From Dipteris shenzhenensis (taxonomy: Eukaryota > Polypodiophyta > Polypodiopsida > Gleicheniales), in assembly GCA_047967505.1 (NCBI GenBank), contig CM106541.1: a stretch of DNA of 64,000 bases; one strand, 5' to 3'. Within the stretch, counting starts at the first letter, position 1, and each line of letters begins with the position of its first letter. Below, piece after piece: positions 1-8,170 of the stretch. The notes beneath the pieces were generated by a model. That model saw only the letters and a list, made by a program, of their open reading frames with translations. It was not told the DNA's origin and did no database searches. The translations under genes and the position numbers were made by a program.

Positions 1-17
1 ATACGACGCCATCGTTC

Positions 18-2309
18 ATGCCTACCCATGCCTCTCGCCACAAGTACAAACCCAGATTACCCCGCGATACTTTATTCGTTGACTTCCATCGGGCTCGAGC
101 AGGCCACACGACAGGATCGGGACCATCTTCCATGGCATCACTTGGCAAACGCACCACTGATGACCTGGGTGCCGGGTCTACACCACAGAGCACTTCGAAA
201 CGACCTCGAGCAGCTGCAGATTCACCTCCCTCCAACAGGATCACTATCATATCGGATGAGGAGCTATCCCCCTTTTCGAGTTCCTCTGATTCAGATCATG
301 GAGGCTCTGACTATCTGCCCCCCACAGGTACAATCAAAACACCATCCAAGGCATCCAGTGGGCACAGTGGTCACAGTAACGGTGGCGGTGATTTGGCCCC
401 ACAAAGTACGGCTTGTGATCTTCCACCCCCAGCTTCATCCTCCTCAATCATTCGGGTGGTTTTCAAACCTTTCCTTGATCCCACACTCAAGCTGTCTAGC
501 ATCTTGTCACCTGATGAGATAGCCCGCATGTCTCTCGTGGAGTTTGATGATGTCACACTTCCCCAGGTGGACGTCCAAATGTGTATTGCGTTCATTCAGT
601 CTTATGACTTTGCAACAGACACATTCGGATTCTTGAATTCCCGTCACATGTTCACTCCTAGTCTCGTATCCACATATCTCCATCTTCCCACACTTCCCTT
701 TTTGCCACCTCACACTGGCTCACCCACATTCCTGTCCTTCTTGTCTACTTGTAAAACTCATCGCAGAGGACATGAGTGCAAGAAAGTTCTCGAGGGAAAC
801 AGCCGAGAGGCGCTTCTAGCGAGGTATTTGTTCACACACTTCTACTCTGCCCCAGGCCACTTCTTCATCACCAAGGTGATCCATTCTGCCTTAGACTCCA
901 TTCTCTCGGTCACTCCCTATGATTTCGCCTCACTCTTCTACTCTGCCTTTCGTAACACAGTTCGCAAGCGTCGGGGCACATATACATGTACTTGTGGGCC
1001 CCACCTCACCTTCTTACTTCATCAGTGGAAGGCCAACCCTCCTCCCATTGTCACAGGTTGCCTCCCTTCATCATCTCTCTCCCCTCCTGTCACCCCCTCT
1101 TCCACATCGTTCACTGTCCCTTCCAGTGTTCCTTCCTCTGGGACTGCCTCTTCTCCTCTTTCGCTTAGGAGGACACCTCGGCGAGCGCCACCTCATGAAG
1201 TCTGCACTGGAGCTTCTTTAATATATTCTGTTACCGGTGCCACAGGGTTACCATCAGTGACATGTCTTGTATCTCCATCAGTCGTGCCCGTGCCACGACT
1301 TGCCTCTCCATCAGTCACACTTGTCCAGGCTTCTCCAACGATCTCCAGACTTTCAATGGGAGGGATTGCACCAGGTACACCTCCTATTGTACCAGTGACG
1401 ACGATTGTTGTACCCGGGACTTCCTCGACAGGTGTATTGTTACGCAGGACTGCAGCTGTTTCGTCTTCACTCCCTACCACTTTCACCGATGCAGTCATCA
1501 CCACAGTTCAGGCGACCTCTGACCATGTTTTGGACCAGGTGTTGGACCTGAATCTTAAACTGGAACCCGACTCCCACTCCCACGGGCTTTCTCAGGAGAT
1601 GTCATCCCAGGGTGTACTTCACATTTTGGCCTCCCCAGGCAGAGACAGGATTAGAGACGGGAGTGGGAGCCCCTCTCGCGGAGATGCTCCATCAGCCACT
1701 TCAGCATCAGAGGAGGTATTTGAGGGAGGGATTCTGCCCAAATCTGTGGATTGCCCACCCCTTCATGAGAATGATATGTTCACAGCTTACATAGCTGCTT
1801 CATCGGGCCCACCTCTTTCAAATATTTCCCTGGTGGAAAAACAGAATGAAGATTACAGCCAACTACTATCTGTCCTTCACAAAAAACGCTCACCAGTATG
1901 TGGGGAAAAGGAGGATCTCACTCAAATCTTCACCATTCCCTTGCAGGACTGCCTCGCACAGAACAAAAAGATCTCCAGGGCCCCGACATGTTTTGTGCAC
2001 TTGGACAAATTGGCACCTGCAGGAAACCTGTCAACAGAGGAAGAGGGAGCTCTCCCTGACATGTTTGAGGAATTGGGGGACGTCATTAATTTGGCAGACA
2101 AGATGAATTACAACGACAGGTATGCGTGGATGAAAAGGTCCCTGCATCTTGCTCAGCGTATCATGGACGACACCTTCACGCAGCTTGGGACAGCGGCCTT
2201 CAATTCCACAGGTTATGCTCATAAGCTCCTCTCTCAACAGCAACATTTAAAGTTAGAATTTGAGAGAGCTCAGGCAGCCCAGCAGCGCGCCACTAGCGTG
2301 ACACTTTGA
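18..2309 (+). CDS. Retroelement-encoded protein of unknown function, broken from its C-terminus
   Basis: Open frame of 763 codons. The first ATG is at 18, but the ATG at 132 (codon 39) in CCATGG context and followed by a basic Lys-Arg-rich start is the more natural start. Residues 40-140 are Ser/Pro/acid rich. Residues about 155-345 form a compact, hydrophobic, Cys/His-containing region (TCTCGPHLTF near residue 325) that loosely resembles the plant transposon-associated domain often annotated with Ty3 elements (PF20167-like; low confidence). The rest is Ser/Thr/Pro-rich, then an acidic and finally a helical Gln/Glu-rich tail. The frame ends at TGA 2307-2309 in the middle of that helical tail; the next codons (QQEERWQKEKD) continue the same helix, so the stop looks like a nonsense mutation. 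A frameshifted second copy of the Cys region sits at 49160-49345. Confidence 0.6.
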   Translation: MPTHASRHKYKPRLPRDTLFVDFHRARAGHTTGSGPSSMASLGKRTTDDLGAGSTPQSTSKRPRAAADSPPSNRITIISDEELSPFSSSSDSDHGGSDYLPPTGTIKTPSKASSGHSGHSNGGGDLAPQSTACDLPPPASSSSIIRVVFKPFLDPTLKLSSILSPDEIARMSLVEFDDVTLPQVDVQMCIAFIQSYDFATDTFGFLNSRHMFTPSLVSTYLHLPTLPFLPPHTGSPTFLSFLSTCKTHRRGHECKKVLEGNSREALLARYLFTHFYSAPGHFFITKVIHSALDSILSVTPYDFASLFYSAFRNTVRKRRGTYTCTCGPHLTFLLHQWKANPPPIVTGCLPSSSLSPPVTPSSTSFTVPSSVPSSGTASSPLSLRRTPRRAPPHEVCTGASLIYSVTGATGLPSVTCLVSPSVVPVPRLASPSVTLVQASPTISRLSMGGIAPGTPPIVPVTTIVVPGTSSTGVLLRRTAAVSSSLPTTFTDAVITTVQATSDHVLDQVLDLNLKLEPDSHSHGLSQEMSSQGVLHILASPGRDRIRDGSGSPSRGDAPSATSASEEVFEGGILPKSVDCPPLHENDMFTAYIAASSGPPLSNISLVEKQNEDYSQLLSVLHKKRSPVCGEKEDLTQIFTIPLQDCLAQNKKISRAPTCFVHLDKLAPAGNLSTEEEGALPDMFEELGDVINLADKMNYNDRYAWMKRSLHLAQRIMDDTFTQLGTAAFNSTGYAHKLLSQQQHLKLEFERAQAAQQRATSVTL

Positions 2310-2434
2310 CAACAGGAGGAAAGGTGGCAGAAAGAGAAGGACTCAGCAATACATGAGCGTGACATCGCTTGAATATTTAGAGGGCTGCCCTTGAGGATCG
2401 CTTCCATAATCACACGCAGGAATGGGAAGCAGCA

Positions 2435-2905
2435 ATGACATCTTTACGCAGCCAACATGCTGCAGCTTTGGCAACTTTGCACAGCCAGCATGTCACAGAG
2501 GTGACCAGATTTCACCAGGAGATTACCAAGTTAAAAGAATCTTTGTCTTCCTCCGAGATTGCCAAAGAAAAATCAGAATCCAGAGTGGCTGAATTGGAAA
2601 AGAAGCGTTCATCCATGAAGGAAGAATTCACAGCTCTTCGGATGCAGTTGGCCACCCTCCAGACTTCCCAGTCCACCTTGCAAGAGCAAAAGGATCATTA
2701 CTACCGGCGATACCACCGATATAAAGACAAGTATGAAAATTTGAGAAATGTGATGGACATGCTTGAGTGTGAGGAGGAAGCACCCCATCCACAGATACCT
2801 ATGACTGAGCCAAAGCAAAGGGATGCGCAAAAAGCCACAGAGCCAAATACGAAGGCGGAAGAGGAGAAGGCAGAGGAACAGGCTACTGTTTACCACCCTC
2901 CGTAA
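2435..2905 (+). CDS. Coiled-coil C-terminal part of the retroelement ORF
   Basis: 156 codons, Lys/Glu/Gln-rich with heptad spacing over nearly the whole length (SESRVAELEKKRSSMKEEF and neighbours), ending in an acidic tail. Reading back from its first ATG, the frame continues upstream as RAALEDRFHNHTQEWEAAM to about 2380, so this is not an independent start. Together with 18-2309 it would form one protein interrupted by TGA at 2307 and a frameshift near 2370-2383. About 340 bp of non-coding sequence and the polypurine tract follow, so it is the last ORF of the element. Confidence 0.55.
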   Translation: MTSLRSQHAAALATLHSQHVTEVTRFHQEITKLKESLSSSEIAKEKSESRVAELEKKRSSMKEEFTALRMQLATLQTSQSTLQEQKDHYYRRYHRYKDKYENLRNVMDMLECEEEAPHPQIPMTEPKQRDAQKATEPNTKAEEEKAEEQATVYHPP

Positions 2906-3244
2906 TCTCATAGAAGGGTTGATACATGGCTGTTGGTGTTTGGGTTTTTTTTTGCACTGTTAGATTTTGCCAAGCTGTTTGGCCCTCACTGTAAATATCA
3001 GTGTTTTACCTCAAGATGTACTCAGTTTTTTCTGCAATTTTCCATGCTGTCCCTTCTCATGCAGCAGTTTATTTTTCACGTTTCAACTTAATACAAATCT
3101 TGGATTACTCCCACGGCCAACCACATGGTCTGTACTCTTTCCTTTTCCCACTCCATCACCATATCAATGGTTTGTAAGTTCATTTTTATTTTTCTTTGAC
3201 GGATTCGTCCTCCCTTTCTATTCACCGGGACGGTGAATGATCGT

Positions 3245-3256
3245 GGCGGGGGAAAC
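3245..3256 (+). other. Polypurine tract of the Ty3-type element
   Basis: GGCGGGGGAAAC lies immediately before the TGTTACC end of the LTR. This is the expected place for the plus-strand DNA primer, and it matches in shape the tract of the minus-strand Gypsy element at 22178-22192. Confidence 0.7.
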
Positions 3257-3394
3257 TGTTACCTTATCACACGACCACCTGTCGACAGGCGTTGACCACA
3301 TGACGACATCTGTTGACCACATGTTGACCATGTGTCAACACAAGTTAGCCACGCGATCACACGGGTTCATCCAGGAGTACTGTCCGAGGCTGTC

Positions 3395-3484
3395 AACCAC
3401 AGGTCGACACATGTTAACCACAGGTCGACACATGTCAACCACAGGTCGACACAGGTCAACCACAGGTCGACACAGGTCAACCAG
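3395..3484 (+). repeat. 21-bp minisatellite inside the LTR
   Basis: Four contiguous 21-bp units, each AACCACAGGTCGACAC plus ATGTT, ATGTC or AGGTC, at 3395, 3416, 3437 and 3458, then a partial unit. Looser versions of the same GTCAACCAC/GTTGACCAC word occur upstream from 3290. Each unit carries GTCAA/TTGAC, the core of the plant WRKY W-box. A regulatory role is inference only. Confidence 0.85.
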
Positions 3485-3602
3485 GAGTACCGTGTCCAAA
3501 GTGATCTCATCAAGAGCTGCGCACATGGAGAGTGAGCTTAGCACATGGAGTAGTCAGGAGTATTTATATTACACAGTGGTTCAGTGATACAGTGGTGCAG
3601 TG

Positions 3603-3782
3603 GTGTGGTGAACCAGCTCACCTGCACATGGAGAATTTACACCATTGGGCTGGCGAGTCAGGGAGTCAGAAAGTCGCCGAAGCCATCAAGAGGTGCGGTG
3701 AACCAGCTCACCTGCACATGGAGAATTTATACCATCAGGCTGGCGAGTCAGGGAGTCAGGAAGTCGCCGAAGCCATCAAGAG
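3603..3782 (+). repeat. 90-bp tandem duplication inside the LTR
   Basis: Two adjacent 90-bp units (3603-3692 and 3693-3782) that differ at only a few positions; AACCAGCTCA recurs at 3611 and 3701. Ninety is a multiple of three and one frame stays open through both units (repeat peptide starting CGEPAHLHMEN), but there is no other sign of coding. Confidence 0.88.
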
Positions 3783-4386
3783 AGCCAGCGGCGCAACGGC
3801 TATCCTCAACAGCTAAGGCGATAAGAGGATGACCAATGGGAAGAAAGGGGGGGATTCTCAGCGAAGAAGGCACCCTCTAAGGCGGGGGATGAGGATGAAG
3901 GAGAAGAGAGAGAGAAAAGGAGGCATTTGGCATTCGGCACGAGAGCGAAGAGAGGAGAGTGAGGAGAGATAGAGGCTAGAGCTACGAGCTCGCCAAGGAG
4001 AGAATGTGGAGAGACTTGTGTGTACCTTTTGTCTACTATGGGGATAGACCTGTGTATTCTGGTGATTTGCGACTTGTGTATTCTTGTGACTTGCGACTTG
4101 TGACCTGGGGACACGTCCAGTGATATGTACATTGGCCAACTCGGTCACTTTCGCATCTCTCTTGTCTCTTCCGGATATGGGGATTGTTCATCAGTGTAGG
4201 ATTTTATTATTTTGCTTATGTTGTGGAGTTCACCGGTGATTTTCATTTAGCATAGCGTCGTCGTTCACTGCAGTATAGCATACGACACTCGCACACTACT
4301 GCACAGTGCACTCTGCACGATCCATTGCATTAGAGCATTGCAAAACTCATGCTTCTCACGCCAGTGGCCTTTGGCCTCCGGTAACA

Positions 4387-4815
4387 CCTCCGGAAGGATA
4401 GGAACCCCTCCCCTCAAACAGGGGTGGAGGAGCAGGCTGAGAGGGGGAGGAGAGGCTGAGAGGGGGCGGAGAGGCAGGGAGGGGGCGGGGGAGCAGGCAG
4501 GGAGGGGGAGGAGAGGCAAGGAGGGGGCAGGGGAGCAGGGGGCGGGCTGAGAGGCAGGGAGGGGGCGGAGAGGCAGGGAGGGGGCGAGGGAGCAGGCAGG
4601 GAGGGGGCGGGGGAGCAGGCAGGGAGGGGGTGGAGGAGCAGGCTGAGAGGAAAGGAGAGGGAGCGGGCTCGAAGGGGGCGGGCTGAAGGGGAGGAGGAGA
4701 AGGGAGGGAGGGGCTGAGGGAGAGGGAGGGGCTGAGGGCAAGGGAGAGAGGGAGGGATAGGATGAGGGAGAGGGTGCAGCAAGGGAGCGGGGAGGAGCAA
4801 CAGCTCACTGGAGGG
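4387..4815 (-). mobile_element. LINE 5' UTR fragment (polypurine on the + strand)
   Basis: A 0.4 kb G/A tract of loosely repeated GAGGCAGGGAGGGGGCGG words. It ends GGGGAGGAGCAACAGCTC, which matches the extreme 5' end of LINE-b (GGGGAGGAGCAGCAGCTC near 35407). It is therefore the 5' end of a minus-strand LINE whose body would run left. It is cut exactly at the end of the Ty3-type LTR (4386), so that element most likely inserted into this LINE 5' UTR and the rest of the LINE lies beyond the left edge. Proline-rich reading frames here are low-complexity artefacts. Confidence 0.65.
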
Positions 4816-5048
4816 ATGCACACATGTCCCTGGCTTGTTTGAATGCGGGCAGCTCTGAAATTTGAAAAAACGTCGAAATCGGACCTCAAAAGGTCAAAAA
4901 ACAACCACTGGACTGTTGGAGCTCCCTCAAGCAAAAGCTGGAGAGCTGAATGTGAGAACCAGGAACGCGCACTGGAGCACCAAGCTTGCGGGAGTTTGGA
5001 AGCAAGCACAGGAATGGGCTCTAGAGACGGAAGCGCTTTGATACCAAA
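4816..5048 (-). mobile_element. Copia-1 leader with primer-binding site
   Basis: On the minus strand this follows the LTR at 5049-5232. A primer site, TGGTATCAAAGC (5046 down to 5035), complementary to plant initiator tRNA-Met with one change, is separated from the LTR by two bases as usual in Copia. The rest is leader with no gag visible before the LINE 5' end at 4815 interrupts it. Confidence 0.7.
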
Positions 5049-5232
5049 TGTAGGAACAAAGTGGAGACAGGTTGTGAACACAAGTGAGCAAGAGTGCACA
5101 CATAAGAAAGCTCCAATAGAAATGTTCAAATGAAACAATACAAGTACTTGGTATATATAGTACCCAAGTACTATTGGTCAACCATAGGGTTGAGTTTATG
5201 CCTACAACACCATATCTTTGTAATCTCTTACA
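5049..5232 (-). repeat. Copia-1 5' LTR (184 bp)
   Basis: Short LTR with ends TGTA...TACA, nearly identical to the copy at 7985-8170. It contains a TATATATA box within an imperfect palindrome (AGTACTTGGTATATATAGTACC near 5143). The adjoining primer site marks it as a 5' LTR read on the minus strand, so its element ran to the left and is distinct from the Copia-1 body to the right of 7985. Confidence 0.82.
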
Positions 5233-5682
5233 GATTGAGCTCCCTTCCACTCCTTTCTCCCCATCTTGTCCTCTTCTCCTACCTTAGCCTCACCTTCGGA
5301 AGCTATGGAGCTTGGTTTGCTACCCACGTGAAAAGGAGAAACTCGGTCACCATTCTTGTGGGCATTAGTGGTCATCTTTGTAGAGAAAAAGGCTAGCTTG
5401 TTTTTTGCTAAAAAACAGCTCGTTTTTGCTGTTTTGGGGGTGGTTTTGTGAAGAAAATAGCTGCTTGCTGTTGTGGAGATGTTTCTACTATTGGTTGCCC
5501 TAAAAAAGACCTCATTTGGAGCCCATTTTTGAAGAAACGACCTACTTGAAAAGAGCTGCTACATCAACCACTTTTAGTGTCATTATGCATGCCATTGCTG
5601 CTCATTACCTCTTCTCCTCCACGTGAGATGAGCTATCTCCATTTTTCCCACAAAGTGCTGCTCCATGTCCTACATGATGACA
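5233..5682 (+). mobile_element. Copia-3 leader, non-coding
   Basis: About 450 bp without a gene, between the Copia-1 LTR and the gag of the plus-strand Copia-3. It is T-rich and has several CTCTTCTCC words. By position it is the Copia-3 5' leader; I see no primer site or LTR end in it. Confidence 0.4.
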
Positions 5683-6058
5683 TCTCTATCCTCTACCTCT
5701 TTTGCCTTCAGTTCTAGCACTTAGTTTCATCTCTTTTCTCGCTCCTAGAGTATTGAAGACCAAAGTCGCCATTTCCCGAGGTACACAATGAGTTCTCTCT
5801 CTTCAAACTTATTGCTCATGGAGAAGTTCAAGGGGGAAGGATTCCCTACTTGGCAAACTAAGGTTCAATTTCTCTATCCTCTACCTCTTTTGCCTTCAGT
5901 TCTAGCACTTAGTTTCATCTCTTTTCTCGCTCCTAGAGTATTGAAGACCAAAGTCGCCATTTCCCGAGGTACACAATGAGTTCTCTCTCTTCAAACTTAT
6001 TGCTCATGGAGAAGTTCAAGGGGGAAGGATTCCCTACTTGCCAAACTAAGGTTCAATT
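5683..6058 (+). repeat. 188-bp tandem duplication covering the gag start
   Basis: 5683-5870 and 5871-6058 are almost identical, with one visible mismatch (TTGGC versus TTGCC). The junction has TCTC microhomology. Each copy contains the same ATG and the first 28 codons of gag, so there are two candidate starts (5788 and 5976); only the second continues into gag. Confidence 0.92.
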
Positions 6059-6840
6059 TCTCCTCATGAAAGAAAATGTATGGGATGCTATTGAGGATGA
6101 TGCTCCCACAACGGATCCTCAACAACTCAAGACATTGAAGCAACACAACTCAAAAGCTATTGCTATCATCGGACTTTGCCTCGATGATACTTTGATTCAT
6201 CACATCAACTTCAAATAACCAGTTAAGGTGATATGGGCATGTCTTGATAATATTTTTGGTAACAAAATCATAAACTCCAAGGGTTTCTTGAATTTGCAAA
6301 TTTATAAATTGAAAATGGATGATAGTGATACCTTGAGTGCACATTTAGCAAAAATGCAATCTCTTGTGCAGCAACTTTCTAGCCTGAAGTGTTCCCCTGA
6401 CTACGAGGATAAAATGGTTATCCTCATGAAAAGTATGGAAGGAGTCACTCGTTTTGAGCATACTCTTAAAATACTTAGGCTTGCCATGACTACCTTTGAT
6501 AATATGGTGACTCTTCTTCTTGAAAAAGAGCACCAGGACAAAGAATGTCCGATCTCTTCTTCAGATACTACAGAGGCTCTTGCCTCCACCAGCATATGAA
6601 AACCCAGGCCTACACTAGCACATGAAAAGACAAAGCCATTCAAGCCTCTCAAGTGCACTTTTTGTAACAAGCTTGGTCATATGGAGGACAGATGCTACCA
6701 GAAGCGTGCCAAACAGCAAACTAAGGACCATGCCAGTTGGGTTGTAGCCGCCACGAGTGATAGTGAAGATGACACCCTCCGACACAAGTTCATGGTCTTA
6801 CTACTGAATCCGACATCTCTCTTTGCCTCCAAAGGACAAT
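5976..6840 (+). pseudogene. Copia-3 gag, broken
   Basis: Typical Copia Gag. It begins MSSLSSNLLLMEKFKGEGFP, has the helical capsid-like region including WACLDNIFG and LKMDDSDTLSAHLAKM, and a CX2CX4HX4C zinc knuckle (C-TF-C-NKLG-H-MEDR-C) at 6654-6695. Two in-frame stops interrupt it, TAA at 6216 and TGA at 6597, while the frame is otherwise kept. It ends in stops near 6840; no protease, integrase or reverse transcriptase follows, so pol has been deleted. A shorter, more decayed gag of the same family is on the minus strand at about 48060-48130. Confidence 0.82.
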
Positions 6841-7066
6841 GGAGATGATGAACCATATATTTTCTAGGCATGTTCTATTTGGGTACTTTGCCCTGGGATG
6901 TTTTCCAAAAATGAATGCAATAAATCATGTGTGTTGAGTCAATAAAGGTCCTCTGCCTTGGATAGTGTCCTAAACTAATGTATTTATTGGTTTATTTTCT
7001 TGTGTGTGGCTCCATGTCCCTCATTAGTCCCTGGAGCCAAGAGAGAGATGTACTGTGGAAGTTAGG
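6841..7066 (+). mobile_element. Copia-3 3' end with polypurine tract and first bases of the LTR
   Basis: This stretch, reverse-complemented, matches 46829-46990 of the minus-strand Copia-3 (shared words TTTGGGTACTTTGCC and TGTGGCTCCATGTCCCT). A GAGAGAGA purine tract precedes TGTACTGTGG (LTR start 7049). Only 18 bp of the LTR remain before a LINE poly(T) at 7067, so a LINE inserted into the LTR. Confidence 0.72.
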
Positions 7067-7842
7067 TTTTTTTTTTTTTCCAAGAAAATTACTTCATTAA
7101 GTATGAATGAAAACCGCGAGAGCAAGCTCAAATGCGGGAGTACATCATGCAATGCATGAAGAAAAAACAGCTCAAAGTGAGCTAATAAAGAACCAAGGTG
7201 GAGGCTGAAAATGCCATCTCAACCCTGAAGGAAACTCAAAGAAGAAAGGAGATCCCCTCCAAACTCTGAAAAAAGTAACTCTCCTGGCACTGGCTGCTCT
7301 GGAGGATCCCTGCATGCTCGCCCAAATGGCCATCAGAGTGTATACAGTGTCAATCCAAATATTGACCATAGTCTGGAAAGGGTGAACCTGGATACCCTCC
7401 ATCACCTCTGTACACTTGGCTCTCCAAATATGCCAAGCTACAATGCTATCCAAAATCTCCCAAGACATGTCTACTGAGGCATGAGTAGCTCTGAAAGGAG
7501 TGTGGGGAACATCCTGGAGGGAACAAGACTCCACTGAATGTCGCCGTATAATGAAAGTTGGATCTGGATCATGTCCCTCGAAAAACCCCTGTGGGCCAGT
7601 AAGAGATAACCAAGCCACTGAACCCCAGGTCATAGAGAAAGGTGTTGTATGAAAGATGCGGAAAATCCTAGCAACACCTTTCTACCTCATTCCTCTGAGG
7701 TGTTTTTTATTCCGTGCTTAGCATGGTGTATTTCCGCACAGAGCTTGCTCTAGCGGCTGGCTTTCTTACTTAATAGAAGTCTCTTAATAGAAGTCTCTTT
7801 TATGAAAAAAAAAAAAGATGCTGAAAATCCTAGCAACACCTT
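7067..7842 (-). mobile_element. 5'-truncated LINE (L1-like), 3' part of ORF2 plus 3' UTR
   Basis: Poly(T) at 7067-7080 is the tail on the minus strand, followed by the family 3' UTR (ACTTAATAGAAG/CTTCATTAAG word) and the last 153 codons of ORF2 (7633-7172: MTWGSVAWLSLTGPQGFF to the WHFQPPPWF terminus). Homologous ends occur in LINE-a, -b and -c and at 47157-47565; the ASMQGSSRAA wording places it with the 47 kb copy. A 136-bp LINE piece is inserted at 7681-7816. Confidence 0.82.
7655..7842 (+). mobile_element. 136-bp LINE 3'-end insertion with 26-bp target duplication
   Basis: Insert 7681-7816 is the last part of a LINE 3' UTR in plus orientation (TCTTACTTAATAGAAGTCTC, the latter 15 bases doubled) ending in a 12-base poly(A). 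It is flanked by GATGC-G/T-GAAAATCCTAGCAACACCTT at 7655-7680 and 7817-7842, a 26-bp duplication with one mismatch. The host sequence is the older minus-strand LINE. Confidence 0.88.
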
Positions 7843-7984
7843 AATGGTTTGGATTCATACCATAATGTTGTGAATGAGCTAGGGATTCTTATTTCATCCC
7901 TTGTATGCGAGCAACCTTTGCAACCCAAATTGGTCCCCCGTGGTCATCCAACTCTGATTCTGGATTTGGATCTGCTCCACAAAC
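7843..7984. other. Unassigned 142-bp spacer
   Basis: Lies between the truncated LINE and the Copia-1 3' LTR. I see no LTR, LINE or gene signature in it; it may be pre-insertion sequence of Copia-1. Confidence 0.3.
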
Positions 7985-8170
7985 TGTAGGAACAAAGTGG
8001 AGACAGAGGTTGTGAACACAAGTGAGCAAGAGTGCACACACAAGAAAGCTCCAATAGAAATACTCAAATGAAACAATACAAGTACTTGGTATATATAGTA
8101 CCCAAGTACTACTGGTCAACCATAGAGTTGACTTTATGCCTACAACACCATATCTTTGTAATCTCTTACG
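7985..8170 (-). repeat. Copia-1 3' LTR
   Basis: 186 bp, near-identical to 5049-5232. On the minus strand it is preceded by the polypurine tract CTTTGAGGGGGGATT (8185 down to 8171), which marks it as a 3' LTR. Its first base pair TG appears changed (CGTAAGAG instead of TGTAAGAG). Confidence 0.82.

Larger units (their letters stand above)
1..4386 (+). mobile_element. Ty3-type LTR retroelement, right part (left end outside window)
   Basis: A plus-strand element that enters the window from the left. It carries a long ORF (18-2309), a coiled-coil ORF (2435-2905), a polypurine tract (3245-3256) and a 3' LTR (3257-4386) with perfect 7-bp ends, TGTTACC and GGTAACA. The polypurine tract GGCGGGGGAAAC followed directly by TGTTA has the same layout as the Ty3/Gypsy element at 21249-44203. 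No reverse transcriptase or integrase is visible before the LTR, so this is either a non-autonomous element or one whose pol lies to the left. Right-hand flank begins CCTCC, a possible 5-bp target duplication. Confidence 0.72.
3257..4386 (+). repeat. 3' LTR (1130 bp) with two internal tandem repeats
   Basis: Starts TGTTACC and ends GGTAACA, a perfect 7-bp inverted pair with the canonical TG...CA. It holds a 21-bp minisatellite (3395-3484) and a 90-bp tandem duplication (3603-3782). Short open frames through it follow the repeat periods and are not supported as genes. Only this one LTR of the element is in the window, so LTR identity cannot be used to date it. Confidence 0.75.

Noticed and set aside
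3395-3484. CRISPR-like repeat array
   Set aside because: Units are contiguous without spacers and the context is a plant LTR.
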